A DNA stretch of 9,563 bases, from positions 1 to 9,563 of the forward strand of contig CBDVBD010000131.1 of NCBI GenBank assembly GCA_965372135.1. Reading direction: 5' to 3'. Below are positions 1-6,971 of this stretch, in pieces. The notes beneath the pieces are model-generated. The model saw only the letters and a program-made list of their open reading frames with translations, made no database searches and was not told the origin of the DNA. Position 1 is the first letter of the stretch. The number at the start of each line of letters is the position of its first letter. The translations under genes and the position numbers were made by a program. This stretch comes from CBDVBD01 sp965372135 (GTDB lineage: Bacteria > Electryoneota > RPQS01 > CBDVBD01).

Positions 1-385
1 TTTCATACCAGGCGATCATGTCGTCCGAAGCGTCCGCTGAGAGAACATCGTTGTCGCCATCCCCGTCTAGATCGGCGCTGAAGACGGATACGGCATTGCT
101 CGCACCGGTAGCGACAACCAGCTCAGGACCAAAGCTACCCAGACCATCGGTATTTTCAAACCAGATGATCACGTCGTCCGAAGGGTCCGCTGAGAGAACA
201 TCATTGTCGCCATCCCCATCCAAATCGACGCCGAGGACGTTTGAGCAATAATAGACTTGATTGGAAATGACTATCTGACCGCTAAAAGTGGTTTGTGCTG
301 CACTGACAGACACAATCAGCAGTATCGAGACTAATACTGATAGGTATTGACCTATACATCTGCTGTTTTTTATGATCGAGAACAT
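1..385 (-). CDS. Secreted FG-GAP/VCBS-repeat protein, N-terminal part (open at left edge)
   Basis: This minus-strand frame opens with ATG at 385-383 and stays open to the window edge, giving 128 residues. Residues 1-30 form a signal peptide: basic K6/R9, a hydrophobic stretch at about 14-28, and an Ala-Ala cleavage region before Q31. Two copies of the Asp-rich loop DLDGDGDND follow at 54-62 and 105-113, each continuing as VLSAD. These are the calcium-binding loops of FG-GAP/VCBS repeats, which build integrin-like beta-propellers. The unit is 51 residues (153 bp), and the two copies are close to 90% identical in DNA over the 66 bases I compared. AAGGAGG at 390-396 lies 4 bases before the ATG. 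By family the product should be exported and used for adhesion or surface binding, but no ligand can be read. More repeats, and perhaps a sorting domain, should lie beyond the left edge. Confidence 0.85.
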   Translation of the reverse strand, partial: MFSIIKNSRCIGQYLSVLVSILLIVSVSAAQTTFSGQIVISNQVYYCSNVLGVDLDGDGDNDVLSADPSDDVIIWFENTDGLGSFGPELVVATGASNAVSVFSADLDGDGDNDVLSADASDDMIAWYE

Positions 386-389
386 TATT

Positions 390-396
390 CCTCCTT
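390..396 (-). promoter_or_regulatory. Ribosome binding site of the FG-GAP gene
   Basis: AAGGAGG on the minus strand is a full anti-SD match 4 bases upstream of the ATG at 385. It fixes the start of a reading frame that leaves the window. Confidence 0.75.
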
Positions 397-440
397 ATGG
401 ATTTATTGCTGGATGACATTGCAGTCTCTTCACTGCCATC

Positions 441-477
441 ATCCCGCACTTGATAGCTTGCCCTTCAGCGGCGGGAT
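441..477. repeat. Interrupted hairpin ATCCCGC/GCGGGAT
   Basis: ATCCCGC (441-447) is exactly complementary to GCGGGAT (471-477) across a 23-base loop. The wording, ATCCCGCACTTGAT followed by GCGGGATCCAG, resembles from memory the small palindromic repeats scattered between genes in many bacteria. Here the loop looks enlarged. There is no U-tract on either side, so it is not a standard terminator. It lies 3' of the T9SS propeller gene and upstream of the FG-GAP gene. Confidence 0.5.
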
Positions 478-489
478 CCAGTTCCGTAG

Positions 490-529
490 GTCGGGTTCTG
501 AATGATGCGAAGCGAATGAAAAACCCGAC
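490..529. repeat. Dispersed-type hairpin GTCGGGTT/AACCCGAC
   Basis: GTCGGGTT (490-497) and AACCCGAC (522-529) form a perfect 8-bp stem around a 24-base loop containing GCGAAGCGAATGA. This resembles, from memory, a common intergenic hairpin type (GTAGGTCGGGTT...AACCCGACA) found in multiple copies in many genomes and often linked to REP-like elements and their transposases. It starts 10 bases past the stop of the T9SS propeller gene and could protect the mRNA 3' end. It has no T-run. Confidence 0.6.
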
Positions 530-539
530 ATTAAACTCG

Positions 540-2024
540 CTACTTTAATAAAACCACCTTCTTCACCTGATGATGCTCCCCCGCCTCCATCTGCACAAAA
601 TAGATGCCGGAGGGGGAATCGGCGGCGTTCCAGGTTAGGTGATGGGTGCCCGAATCGGAGATTTGGTTCAGAAGGGTGGTGATGTGTTGCCCTAAGATGT
701 TGTATATATCAACCTTAACTAACGCACGTACCGGCACGTCATAGGAAATGATGGTGGTGGGATTGAAGGGATTGGGATAGGCGGGGTGTAAGGCGAAGGA
801 ATGGGGAGGCTTGATAGTCTGGATGGACGGAGCCCCACTCACCGCGGTATCCGGTCCGGTCTTCACCAGCCAAGCGTCAATTAAATAATCGTTAGGCGGT
901 ATATAAATCCTGAATTCTCCTGCTACGATATATCCGCCATCGGCGGTCAGAGCTACTGATCTGCCATATTCTGAATCTTCACTACCATAAACCATTGTCC
1001 AAATTGTATCACCCACGGTATTTATTTTAAGCAAGTAAAGATCATATCCGCCAGAACCAAATGACTCAGTATATCCGGCAATTATATACCCCCCATCAAT
1101 GGTCTGCTGTACTTCATCGGCATATTCAAAGCCGTCCCCACCATAGGTGCGAGTCCACAATGTATCTCCCAAACTATCAGTTTTAACCACGTAAATATCA
1201 CTTCCACCCGCACCATACGAATGAGTCGATCCCACGACAATATATCCCCCATCCGTGGTCTGCAGGACTGATCGGGCTCTGTCATAGTCGTTACCACCGT
1301 AAGTACCAGTCCACTGCAGATTGCCCAGACTGTCAGTGTTTACAAGATATATGTCAGACTCTACACCACCTCCATTAAACCCAACGAGAATAAATCCTCC
1401 ATCCCTGGTTTGGCGGACACAATATGCCGTTCTGTCATTGGGTCCTCCATAAGTACGCGTCCAAATAGTATCACCAAGACTATCAATTTTCACAAGGTAC
1501 ATATCAAATAAATCCATATAAGTTTCTCTTGAATCACCGGCAATGACATATCCACCATCAGTGGTTTGTTGCACGGATTCTGCGTTATCTGAGCTTATAC
1601 CCCCATAGGTGCGTGTCCACAGGGTATCACCCTGACCATTTGTCTTCAACACATACATGTCAACAGCACCAGAACCAAAGGAGGCGGTTCGCCCTGCAAG
1701 GATATATCCTCCATCCGATGTCTGCAGAACAGATTTGGTATCGTCAACTTCTTCTCCACCATATAAGCGGTACCAATCTATATTACCAACGCTATCGGTT
1801 TTTACCAACAAAGCATCGGTGCCATACCATAAACTGGGACCGGTTTTCCCGGCATAAATATATCCACCATCCGTGGTCTGTTGCACAGAATAGGCGATAT
1901 CAGTACTATCTAATCCAAAAGTTCTAAACCATTCTACTTCTGGAGGCTGTGAGCACACATGAGACATTGTCATAAATTCAATCACAACCGACAGGACAAG
2001 TGCGATTTCGATTGTTGATCTCAT
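540..2024 (-). CDS. Secreted seven-repeat beta-propeller protein with T9SS C-terminal sorting domain
   Basis: The product is 494 aa. Residues 1-25 form a signal peptide (R2, hydrophobic 7-20, Cys24-Ser25-Gln26). Seven tandem repeats of 50-52 residues start at about W32, W84, W136, W188, W238, W290 and W342. Each has W-[TFY]-x-x-[YF]-G near its start, an [SV]-V-x-Q-T-x-DGG-[YF] core, and a D-[ILMA]-[YL]-[LV]-[VL]-K-T-D-S-L-G-[DN] end. Seven such units fit a closed seven-bladed propeller. Residues 410-494 (LHPAYPNPFNPTT, IYNILGQ, SGIYFVQM, final KKVVLLK) match the type IX secretion (Por) C-terminal sorting domain, which directs export through the outer membrane and is usually cleaved. I chose ATG 2024 because GGGAGG (2032-2037) lies 7 bases upstream. 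A TTG at 2039 in the same frame would put this RBS inside the gene. The gene probably shares an operon with the upstream glycosidase-like gene. No ligand can be inferred. Confidence 0.9.
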   Translation of the reverse strand: MRSTIEIALVLSVVIEFMTMSHVCSQPPEVEWFRTFGLDSTDIAYSVQQTTDGGYIYAGKTGPSLWYGTDALLVKTDSVGNIDWYRLYGGEEVDDTKSVLQTSDGGYILAGRTASFGSGAVDMYVLKTNGQGDTLWTRTYGGISSDNAESVQQTTDGGYVIAGDSRETYMDLFDMYLVKIDSLGDTIWTRTYGGPNDRTAYCVRQTRDGGFILVGFNGGGVESDIYLVNTDSLGNLQWTGTYGGNDYDRARSVLQTTDGGYIVVGSTHSYGAGGSDIYVVKTDSLGDTLWTRTYGGDGFEYADEVQQTIDGGYIIAGYTESFGSGGYDLYLLKINTVGDTIWTMVYGSEDSEYGRSVALTADGGYIVAGEFRIYIPPNDYLIDAWLVKTGPDTAVSGAPSIQTIKPPHSFALHPAYPNPFNPTTIISYDVPVRALVKVDIYNILGQHITTLLNQISDSGTHHLTWNAADSPSGIYFVQMEAGEHHQVKKVVLLK

Positions 2025-2031
2025 GATGAAT

Positions 2032-2037
2032 CCTCCC
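2032..2037 (-). promoter_or_regulatory. Ribosome binding site deciding the start at 2024
   Basis: GGGAGG on the minus strand lies 7 bases before ATG 2024. It overlaps the in-frame TTG at 2039, so the longer 499-aa reading is unlikely. Confidence 0.75.
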
Positions 2038-2056
2038 AAAATTGTTTTTTAGGGTT

Positions 2057-2067
2057 TTGTCTGACAA
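2057..2067. repeat. 11-bp interrupted palindrome in the 64-bp gene gap
   Basis: TTGTC-T-GACAA lies between the glycosidase-like gene and the T9SS propeller gene. With a one-base centre it cannot form a stable RNA hairpin, so only a protein-binding site would make sense. I found no -10 element nearby, and chance occurrence is plausible. Confidence 0.25.
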
Positions 2068-2088
2068 TGGATAGTTTCAGAATCCGAA

Positions 2089-4224
2089 TTACTGAGTTAT
2101 CACAACTTTATACCACAAGGTTTCGTTGTTTTCGGACAATCGCATTCCACAATAGTTTTCAAGATCATCCACATCCAATTCGGTATTCTCTGAACCATCC
2201 GGATTCAGAGAAAAGAACCTAACACGGTCTTGTTGTACATGCAGCCTAATATAAGCACCGATACCTTCAACTCGGACTTCGAAGGGATCTAATGCCCATA
2301 TCCCTACTGCCTTCCATATGTCGGGTGCCCAGTCCGGTAAATGTTGAGGGCGCGGTGCATCATCTAGCCTCTGTCCAGTATTTTCAATTTCGCCGGTAGC
2401 AGTGATGAGGTAGGTCTTAGTACCTTCGGGAGATATGTCTCTGAATATCATCGCGATCAAGGCAGATGTGGTCAAGGAAATATCTCCTATGCTGCCTCCT
2501 GCTAAAACTCCACTGGTGAAATAATGCGGACTATCGGTGTCAATCGCCCCCGCCAAGACCTGAACATTCTCGGTGTCTGCTTTGAAAAATGCATCATCAC
2601 GATGATCAGGGTCGTTGTACCACTCTAATTCTCCGGTATCCGTTCTAAAAATATGATCTTGAGGGGGAGCGGGGGTCTGAGACACAAAGTGCTCCTCTCC
2701 CTTGTTTATTTCCATCCTTCGCAGCAGAGTGGCATAGGCTGGAAGGTATCCCTCATCAGCCGAATAGGGATTTAAGGAATGACCGAGTGCATGAGTCGGG
2801 TCGGATAATCTCATATGCTCGACATCATACGGATCCTCCAACACATCTTTTCGAGTGGTAATTACCTGAAGCGGGGTACCACCAGTGCTGACGTCATGCC
2901 TGCGAAACAGCAGTGCCGCGACCGTAATTGCCGCTAATTTTGTCATATGGCGGTCGAAGTCATTCTTCAATGCAATATAATCCCTTTCCCAATGTTCGTC
3001 ACCCCGATAAGCGAAAACCACTAATCCATCCCAATCCTGAAATGCAGCATACATGGCTGCAAGTAATATCGGCTCTGCCTGGTGGGGATTGGGGTGGACA
3101 CTGGCGATCTCGGTCGCTACGTAGGGCTTTCCTGTGACTTTTGCACCTGAAATATGTGGAATAGGTTGATGGTTTAGCCAAACAGTTTTAAAGAAGGGAT
3201 ATTTGGTAATCGAATCGAGAAAGAAAGAGGTACTCCAACCGCAATAACTGGCATGATTATCGTGGAATGTCGATGAATTTATAGTAGCATCCAAAGCGCC
3301 GGGTTGTGTCCCACTGATGGGGACTTGCACTCCTACTCCTGGTCCTGCAATGTTCTGTAAGTGGTTCACCATGTCTTGATGGTAGTCCTCTTCCAGTGAT
3401 AATAGAAAATCTATATAGTTCATAGCAAGATCGCTGGTACAGATGCCGTCTCTTATGTCATTCCTGGTGGGTCTCGGGTCGGGATCTCCCCCTATATGTT
3501 CTGCCCACCAAATTTCCCAGAGCCTTTGTAATTCATTTTGGTAGTATTCACCCAGATTATCAATCCACCCTACTTGCAATCCCGATTCATTTTTTGACCA
3601 CACCACCAGCAAAGAGTCCTCATTGGTGACCTCCACCATAGCGATGACCGGATCGTTGTAGTAAGGAAGCTGAGTGTATTGATTCACATGGGTGAGCAAT
3701 TGGGTTGCGTATTCCTTATGCCTTTCTCGCATTATTAAATCGAAAATGTCCACTCCTTTGTTGAAATCTGGCATATGATCATCGTGGACAATATCGTCCG
3801 CTGCGGTCAGTGTTCGACAAACATGCAGACAGAGATTGGCGAATATCCCATGCTGTTTCAATTGGTCAATGAGGTAATCCAATTTCTTCAATTGGTCAGG
3901 GTCTAATGTTCTCTTAGAACCATCACCAATATCTAACCAGATACCGTCGGGTGCGTATGACATATCCATAATACACAGGCGGACCAGGTTACATCCCAAT
4001 TTTGCCAAACGCTGAGCAGCAACCTCCGATTCCTCTTGTGTTGGAAAATTCGATCCCCTACCAAGATTGCCTCCAAAGAACCTGATGCGTTGTCCGTTGT
4101 ACTCGAGGTACCCCTTGTCATATATACCCACGAATCCATTTTCGTTGAGAATAGGCGAGTTTAGAAAACTCAGGTTTGTAACCGTATCGGCAACATCGTC
4201 CCAGGGAATAGTAAATTTGAACAT
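2089..4224 (-). CDS. Glycoside-hydrolase-like TIM-barrel protein (clan GH-A type), no signal peptide
   Basis: The product is 711 aa. The N-terminal part (GFVGIYDKGYLEYNGQRIRFFGGNLGRG, 30-57; a run of LAKLGCNLVRL to 83) and the barrel segments LDYLIDQLKQHGIFANLCLHV (115-135) and DPVIAMVEVTNEDSL (191-205) match clan GH-A glycosidases such as GH5-like 'cellulase family' proteins. E202, after Asn201, is the expected acid/base. E372 in KPYVATEIAS is the expected nucleophile. HDNH (321-324) and WDGLVVFAYRG (398-408) are further barrel strands. Residues of about 440-711 form a beta-rich C-terminal part that includes FRTDTGELEWYND, TKTYLITATGEIENTG and a terminal WYKVV. No signal peptide or sorting tail is seen. 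The start is fixed by GGGAGG at 4230-4235 and by an in-frame TAA a short way upstream. The substrate is unknown. It is first in a probable two-gene operon with the T9SS propeller gene. Confidence 0.8.
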   Translation of the reverse strand: MFKFTIPWDDVADTVTNLSFLNSPILNENGFVGIYDKGYLEYNGQRIRFFGGNLGRGSNFPTQEESEVAAQRLAKLGCNLVRLCIMDMSYAPDGIWLDIGDGSKRTLDPDQLKKLDYLIDQLKQHGIFANLCLHVCRTLTAADDIVHDDHMPDFNKGVDIFDLIMRERHKEYATQLLTHVNQYTQLPYYNDPVIAMVEVTNEDSLLVVWSKNESGLQVGWIDNLGEYYQNELQRLWEIWWAEHIGGDPDPRPTRNDIRDGICTSDLAMNYIDFLLSLEEDYHQDMVNHLQNIAGPGVGVQVPISGTQPGALDATINSSTFHDNHASYCGWSTSFFLDSITKYPFFKTVWLNHQPIPHISGAKVTGKPYVATEIASVHPNPHQAEPILLAAMYAAFQDWDGLVVFAYRGDEHWERDYIALKNDFDRHMTKLAAITVAALLFRRHDVSTGGTPLQVITTRKDVLEDPYDVEHMRLSDPTHALGHSLNPYSADEGYLPAYATLLRRMEINKGEEHFVSQTPAPPQDHIFRTDTGELEWYNDPDHRDDAFFKADTENVQVLAGAIDTDSPHYFTSGVLAGGSIGDISLTTSALIAMIFRDISPEGTKTYLITATGEIENTGQRLDDAPRPQHLPDWAPDIWKAVGIWALDPFEVRVEGIGAYIRLHVQQDRVRFFSLNPDGSENTELDVDDLENYCGMRLSENNETLWYKVVITQ

Positions 4225-4229
4225 TGGTT

Positions 4230-4235
4230 CCTCCC
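4230..4235 (-). promoter_or_regulatory. Ribosome binding site of the glycosidase-like gene
   Basis: GGGAGG on the minus strand, 5 bases before ATG 4224. It supports this start and therefore the lack of an N-terminal signal peptide. Confidence 0.7.
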
Positions 4236-4359
4236 ATATTTTTGGTTAGAAATAAAAAAAAGAATCACCACTCAAATGAGTTGCTTTTCTTTTAATATTT
4301 TGATATTAATATGTTTGCATGTCACATCCCATTAATTGGCACAGAAGCCTTGCCTAGAT

Positions 4360-4388
4360 AATATATGGTTTAATTTATAGGATGTCAA
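4360..4388 (-). promoter_or_regulatory. Sigma-70-type promoter for the glycosidase-like/propeller operon
   Basis: On the minus strand, TTGACA (4388-4383) is followed by a 17-bp spacer and TATATT (4365-4360). The -35 is consensus and the spacing is ideal. Transcription should start near 4353, leaving a 5' UTR of about 128 bases. That UTR includes an AT-rich hairpin (TAATAT/ATATTA with a CAAA loop) and an 8-base T run at 4261-4254. Confidence 0.7.
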
Positions 4389-4413
4389 GGATTATTTGCT
4401 GAATTGGCAAAAT

Positions 4414-4427
4414 TTTACAATTGTAAA
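4414..4427. promoter_or_regulatory. 14-bp perfect palindrome upstream of the promoter, possible operator
   Basis: TTTACAATTGTAAA is a perfect 14-bp palindrome centred at 4420.5. That is about 67 bp upstream of the predicted start near 4353 and 25 bp beyond the -35. A class I activator would bind at this sort of position. The cognate regulator is not in the window. Confidence 0.4.
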
Positions 4428-4443
4428 CTAATTGAGTATGAAA

Positions 4444-4482
4444 TGCGCCAGTAAGCGCACAAGTCCGCCAGTGGGTGGATTT
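4444..4482. repeat. GC-rich two-hairpin island in an AT-rich spacer
   Basis: Two small inverted repeats stand side by side. TGCGC/GCGCA (4444-4448 with 4455-4459) has a 6-base loop. AAGTCCGCC/GGTGGATTT (4461-4469 with 4474-4482) has a 4-base AGTG loop and two G-U pairs when read as plus-strand RNA. CGCCAGT occurs in both (4446-4452 and 4466-4472), 20 bp apart. The island lies between the terminator of the upstream gene and the next promoter. It may be a mobile or dispersed hairpin element, but this cannot be shown from one copy. Confidence 0.4.
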
Positions 4483-4541
4483 AAAACCCGGCAGGAACTG
4501 AACTTTTGTCATGCGAAATTACTTATTAGCACTGGTGTAGT

Positions 4542-4584
4542 ACAAAATAAAAAGCCACCGCATCACTTATGCGGCAGCTTTATT
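4542..4584 (-). terminator. Rho-independent terminator after the hydrolase-propeller gene
   Basis: The stem AAAGC/GCTTT plus CCGCAT/ATGCGG (4551-4555 with 4577-4581, and 4558-4563 with 4569-4574) is broken only by a CA-CA internal loop and closed by a 5-base loop. Read on the minus strand it ends in GGCTTTTTATTTTG, a good U-tract, 26 bases after the TGA at 4607. A short T-rich run on the plus side (GCTTTATTATT) makes it partly bidirectional. It separates this gene from the glycosidase-like operon. Confidence 0.8.
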
Positions 4585-4606
4585 ATTAAAGCTCACGAAC
4601 CATATA

Positions 4607-6940
4607 TCATTGACTATTCCACGCCGTCACCGCAAAAAATTTCTTTAATTCACTCTGCGCTATCCCGGACACGGTATAATAAGTCACCGTCGTATTGCCG
4701 ATCGGTGTCAAACCAATACTCGACGTGATTGGCTCATCGTCTGTGTAAATGAAATACCTCGCTGCTCCCACCACCATCTTCCAATCCAATTCCACATCCG
4801 TCCCTACTATGGAAACCATCAACTCCTCTGGCATCGTAAGCCCGTCAAACGGATACTGCCAGACACGATCACCCGCCGTCGTCACCTCAAACACCACATT
4901 ACGAGTGGAAATCAAGGTGTTGCCATTGGGAAGCCGGTTGGCGTCATACGGTATCTGGATCCCTTCACTGAATTCCCACACCATACTCCCCAACGAATCC
5001 ACCTCGATAATCCGGTTGTGGTGGGTATCAACAATCAAGGTATTCCCGTTGGCAAGCCGGTCACCGTCTCTGGGCCAGCTCAGCCCGGTACTGTACTGCC
5101 AAACAATCTGCCCGGCAGGAGTTACTTCCAAAATCCGGTTGTTTTCCGAATCACTGAAAATCGTATTCCCGTTGGGAAGCCGGTCGGCGTTATGAGGTGC
5201 CGTGATATGCGTATCATCATTCCCCGGAACTCCCGTAACCCCAAATTGCCACACCACATTCCCCACCGCATCGATCTCAAATATCCGATGGTTGTCCCGG
5301 TCGGTGATCAAACGAGTATCGGTGGCTTCGATCCAATTGGCATCATTGGGATAATTCAAATGTGATCCGTCGGATAACGTGAGATCATCGGTATTCCATA
5401 TAATATTCCCTAAGGAATCCATAATAACCACCCGGTCGTTCTTGGTGTCGGATATTATTACACTGTGGTCAGCCAGCAAGTCTCCATTGTGCGCCGCTTT
5501 CAACGATCCCTGCACAAACCAGACACATTCTCCTTCCGGAGTTATTTCAAACACCCCGCCGCTAGTCCCGGGACCGATAAAACCACCATCTGTCACCAAG
5601 GTGTTTCCATTTCCCAACCGGTCGCTGTCATGGATCATCATCGGGAGGTAAAGTTCCGGTGGATGAGGACGGAGATAGATGCTCACAGAAAATCCACCGG
5701 TATAACTTTGAGAATTGGTGGCTCTGATACGATACCAATAGGTTACCCCATTATCGACATTCGTATCAAAATAAAAAGTGTCGGTAACCGTTGCTATTAT
5801 CGTCAGTGGATCTACACTGCCGAATATAGCTCGATAGACTTGCCAATAATCTATCGTGAATAATTCATCGTATTCCCACCATAAAATAGCGGCTTCATCC
5901 AAATCCATCGCCCACACTTCCGGAACGTTCGGTGAGATTGGATCCATTGCCGCCATTTCCCTAATCGCAGACTTTATATTGGACGTATCCAATGTTCCGG
6001 TATAATAAACCGGCATGGATAACGAATCAAACACCTGCCCCACCGGATTACCTAAATCTTCCAAATTTACCCTCACCCATGGGCAAGGTCCACCACACAT
6101 TGCATTGCATAAATCTACTGCGTGTTTACCCTGGTACCAATCCGGTGGATAATAAAATCCGGGCCAACTGGCGTTGGGAGGCTGCCTACCGTCCCATTCC
6201 GCCTGAAGCCTCAAATACCGGCTGCGGATGGAACAGGTAAAATTCAACGCCTCCCGGTTAGACCACCAATCCAAATTCCCCTGTGACGTATCCATCGCTG
6301 TCGAATAGTGCCCGTACATTGCATAGTAATCTTCGGTGCGATTATTCGTGGAATCGGTATCCAGCAACCAGGGATCCCCCAATGTGGTATAGGACCCCAA
6401 CGATCCCTCTATATCGATCAAACACTTAACCTCTAAATCCTGATACCGGCTCAAACACCCCGCCGCCGCTGCCATCCCGTCTCCATAAGCCGCTATCATC
6501 ACATTGTTGTGCCTGCACTGATTGTACTCATGAATATATTCGATCATCGCCTTCAAATCATCCTGATGGTCGGTGCCGTGGTAATCTTCAACGCCCTGAG
6601 AAGGATTTGCCGACCCCCTGCCTTCGGGATTGTAAAAAACCTCAATATACCCTTCCGAGGCGATCAATCCCGTCAAATCCACCCCGGCATTCAAAGAATC
6701 CGGCACATAGATAACACAGGGAAACCTTTGTTCGCCATAGGTCTGCCGATGGGGACGAATTACCTTCACATACAGGTTGTTCCCGTTGGGCGCTTCCACA
6801 TAATAACCCTCCACCACCTCGGTAATATATTCGCAGCAGGCTTCTTCCGTAATCAACCCCATTAATCCCAAGGTTAGCAGGAATACTGATATAACTGATA
6901 ATGTTTTCACAAAGAAATCCATCATCGAATTAACAGACAT
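4607..6940 (-). CDS. Secreted alpha/beta-hydrolase-like/FN3/ASST-type propeller chimera
   Basis: The product is 777 aa from ATG 6940. A signal peptide ends near residue 35 (K12, hydrophobic 14-30). Residues of about 45-330 resemble the S15/CocE branch of alpha/beta hydrolases: YVKVIRP, FPCVIYVP, ASEGYIEVFYNPEGRGSAN and DDLKAMIEYI. The nucleophile elbow reads AYGDG (151-155) where GxSxG is expected, so the serine is missing. An FN3-like domain follows at 338-424. About six propeller blades occupy 437-696, with D-x-x-RLPNGNTL and NRIxEVDxxGxxVW motifs as in arylsulfotransferase-type and PQQ-like propellers. A second FN3-like segment (700-777) ends in KKFFAVTAWNSQ. There is no T9SS tail. The start is uncertain: GTG 6943, ATG 6940 and ATG 6925/6922 are all in frame, no clear SD precedes them, and the 6922 start gives the tidiest signal peptide. 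The function is unknown; I infer an exported binding protein rather than an active esterase. Confidence 0.8.
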   Translation of the reverse strand: MSVNSMMDFFVKTLSVISVFLLTLGLMGLITEEACCEYITEVVEGYYVEAPNGNNLYVKVIRPHRQTYGEQRFPCVIYVPDSLNAGVDLTGLIASEGYIEVFYNPEGRGSANPSQGVEDYHGTDHQDDLKAMIEYIHEYNQCRHNNVMIAAYGDGMAAAAGCLSRYQDLEVKCLIDIEGSLGSYTTLGDPWLLDTDSTNNRTEDYYAMYGHYSTAMDTSQGNLDWWSNREALNFTCSIRSRYLRLQAEWDGRQPPNASWPGFYYPPDWYQGKHAVDLCNAMCGGPCPWVRVNLEDLGNPVGQVFDSLSMPVYYTGTLDTSNIKSAIREMAAMDPISPNVPEVWAMDLDEAAILWWEYDELFTIDYWQVYRAIFGSVDPLTIIATVTDTFYFDTNVDNGVTYWYRIRATNSQSYTGGFSVSIYLRPHPPELYLPMMIHDSDRLGNGNTLVTDGGFIGPGTSGGVFEITPEGECVWFVQGSLKAAHNGDLLADHSVIISDTKNDRVVIMDSLGNIIWNTDDLTLSDGSHLNYPNDANWIEATDTRLITDRDNHRIFEIDAVGNVVWQFGVTGVPGNDDTHITAPHNADRLPNGNTIFSDSENNRILEVTPAGQIVWQYSTGLSWPRDGDRLANGNTLIVDTHHNRIIEVDSLGSMVWEFSEGIQIPYDANRLPNGNTLISTRNVVFEVTTAGDRVWQYPFDGLTMPEELMVSIVGTDVELDWKMVVGAARYFIYTDDEPITSSIGLTPIGNTTVTYYTVSGIAQSELKKFFAVTAWNSQ

Positions 6941-6971
6941 CACATAATTTACGATTAGAATATATAGATTA

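Larger units (their letters stand above)
4225..4606. other. Gene-free control region of 382 bp
   Basis: This AT-rich stretch holds no credible gene. From right to left it contains the terminator of the upstream gene, the GC-rich two-hairpin island, the 14-bp palindrome, the TTGACA/TATATT promoter and a long 5' UTR with the RBS. A 98-codon plus-strand frame beginning at 4432 crosses the terminator and the end of the neighbouring gene and looks fortuitous. Confidence 0.7.

Noticed and set aside
18..251. Plus-strand serine/proline-rich frame of 77 codons
   Set aside because: It is the antisense of the FG-GAP repeats. The opposite frame has a signal peptide, a full RBS and calcium-binding loops.
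1000..1900. Regularly spaced similar DNA segments suggesting a CRISPR or tandem array
   Set aside because: The periodicity of about 156 bp is the coding repeat of the propeller protein. The segments are diverged and follow the reading frame.
2025..2039. Longer start (TTG at 2039) for the T9SS propeller protein
   Set aside because: The RBS GGGAGG would lie inside the coding sequence. ATG 2024 has ideal spacing and gives a normal signal peptide.
4254..4281. Attenuator-like element in the glycosidase-like 5' UTR (ACTC/GAGT stem and an 8-base T run)
   Set aside because: The stem has only 4 bp with a 4-base loop, and 8 bases separate it from the T run. This is too weak for an intrinsic terminator.
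4432..4728. Plus-strand frame of 98 codons
   Set aside because: It crosses the hairpin terminator and the 3' end of the hydrolase-propeller gene, has no RBS, and its product is not recognisable.
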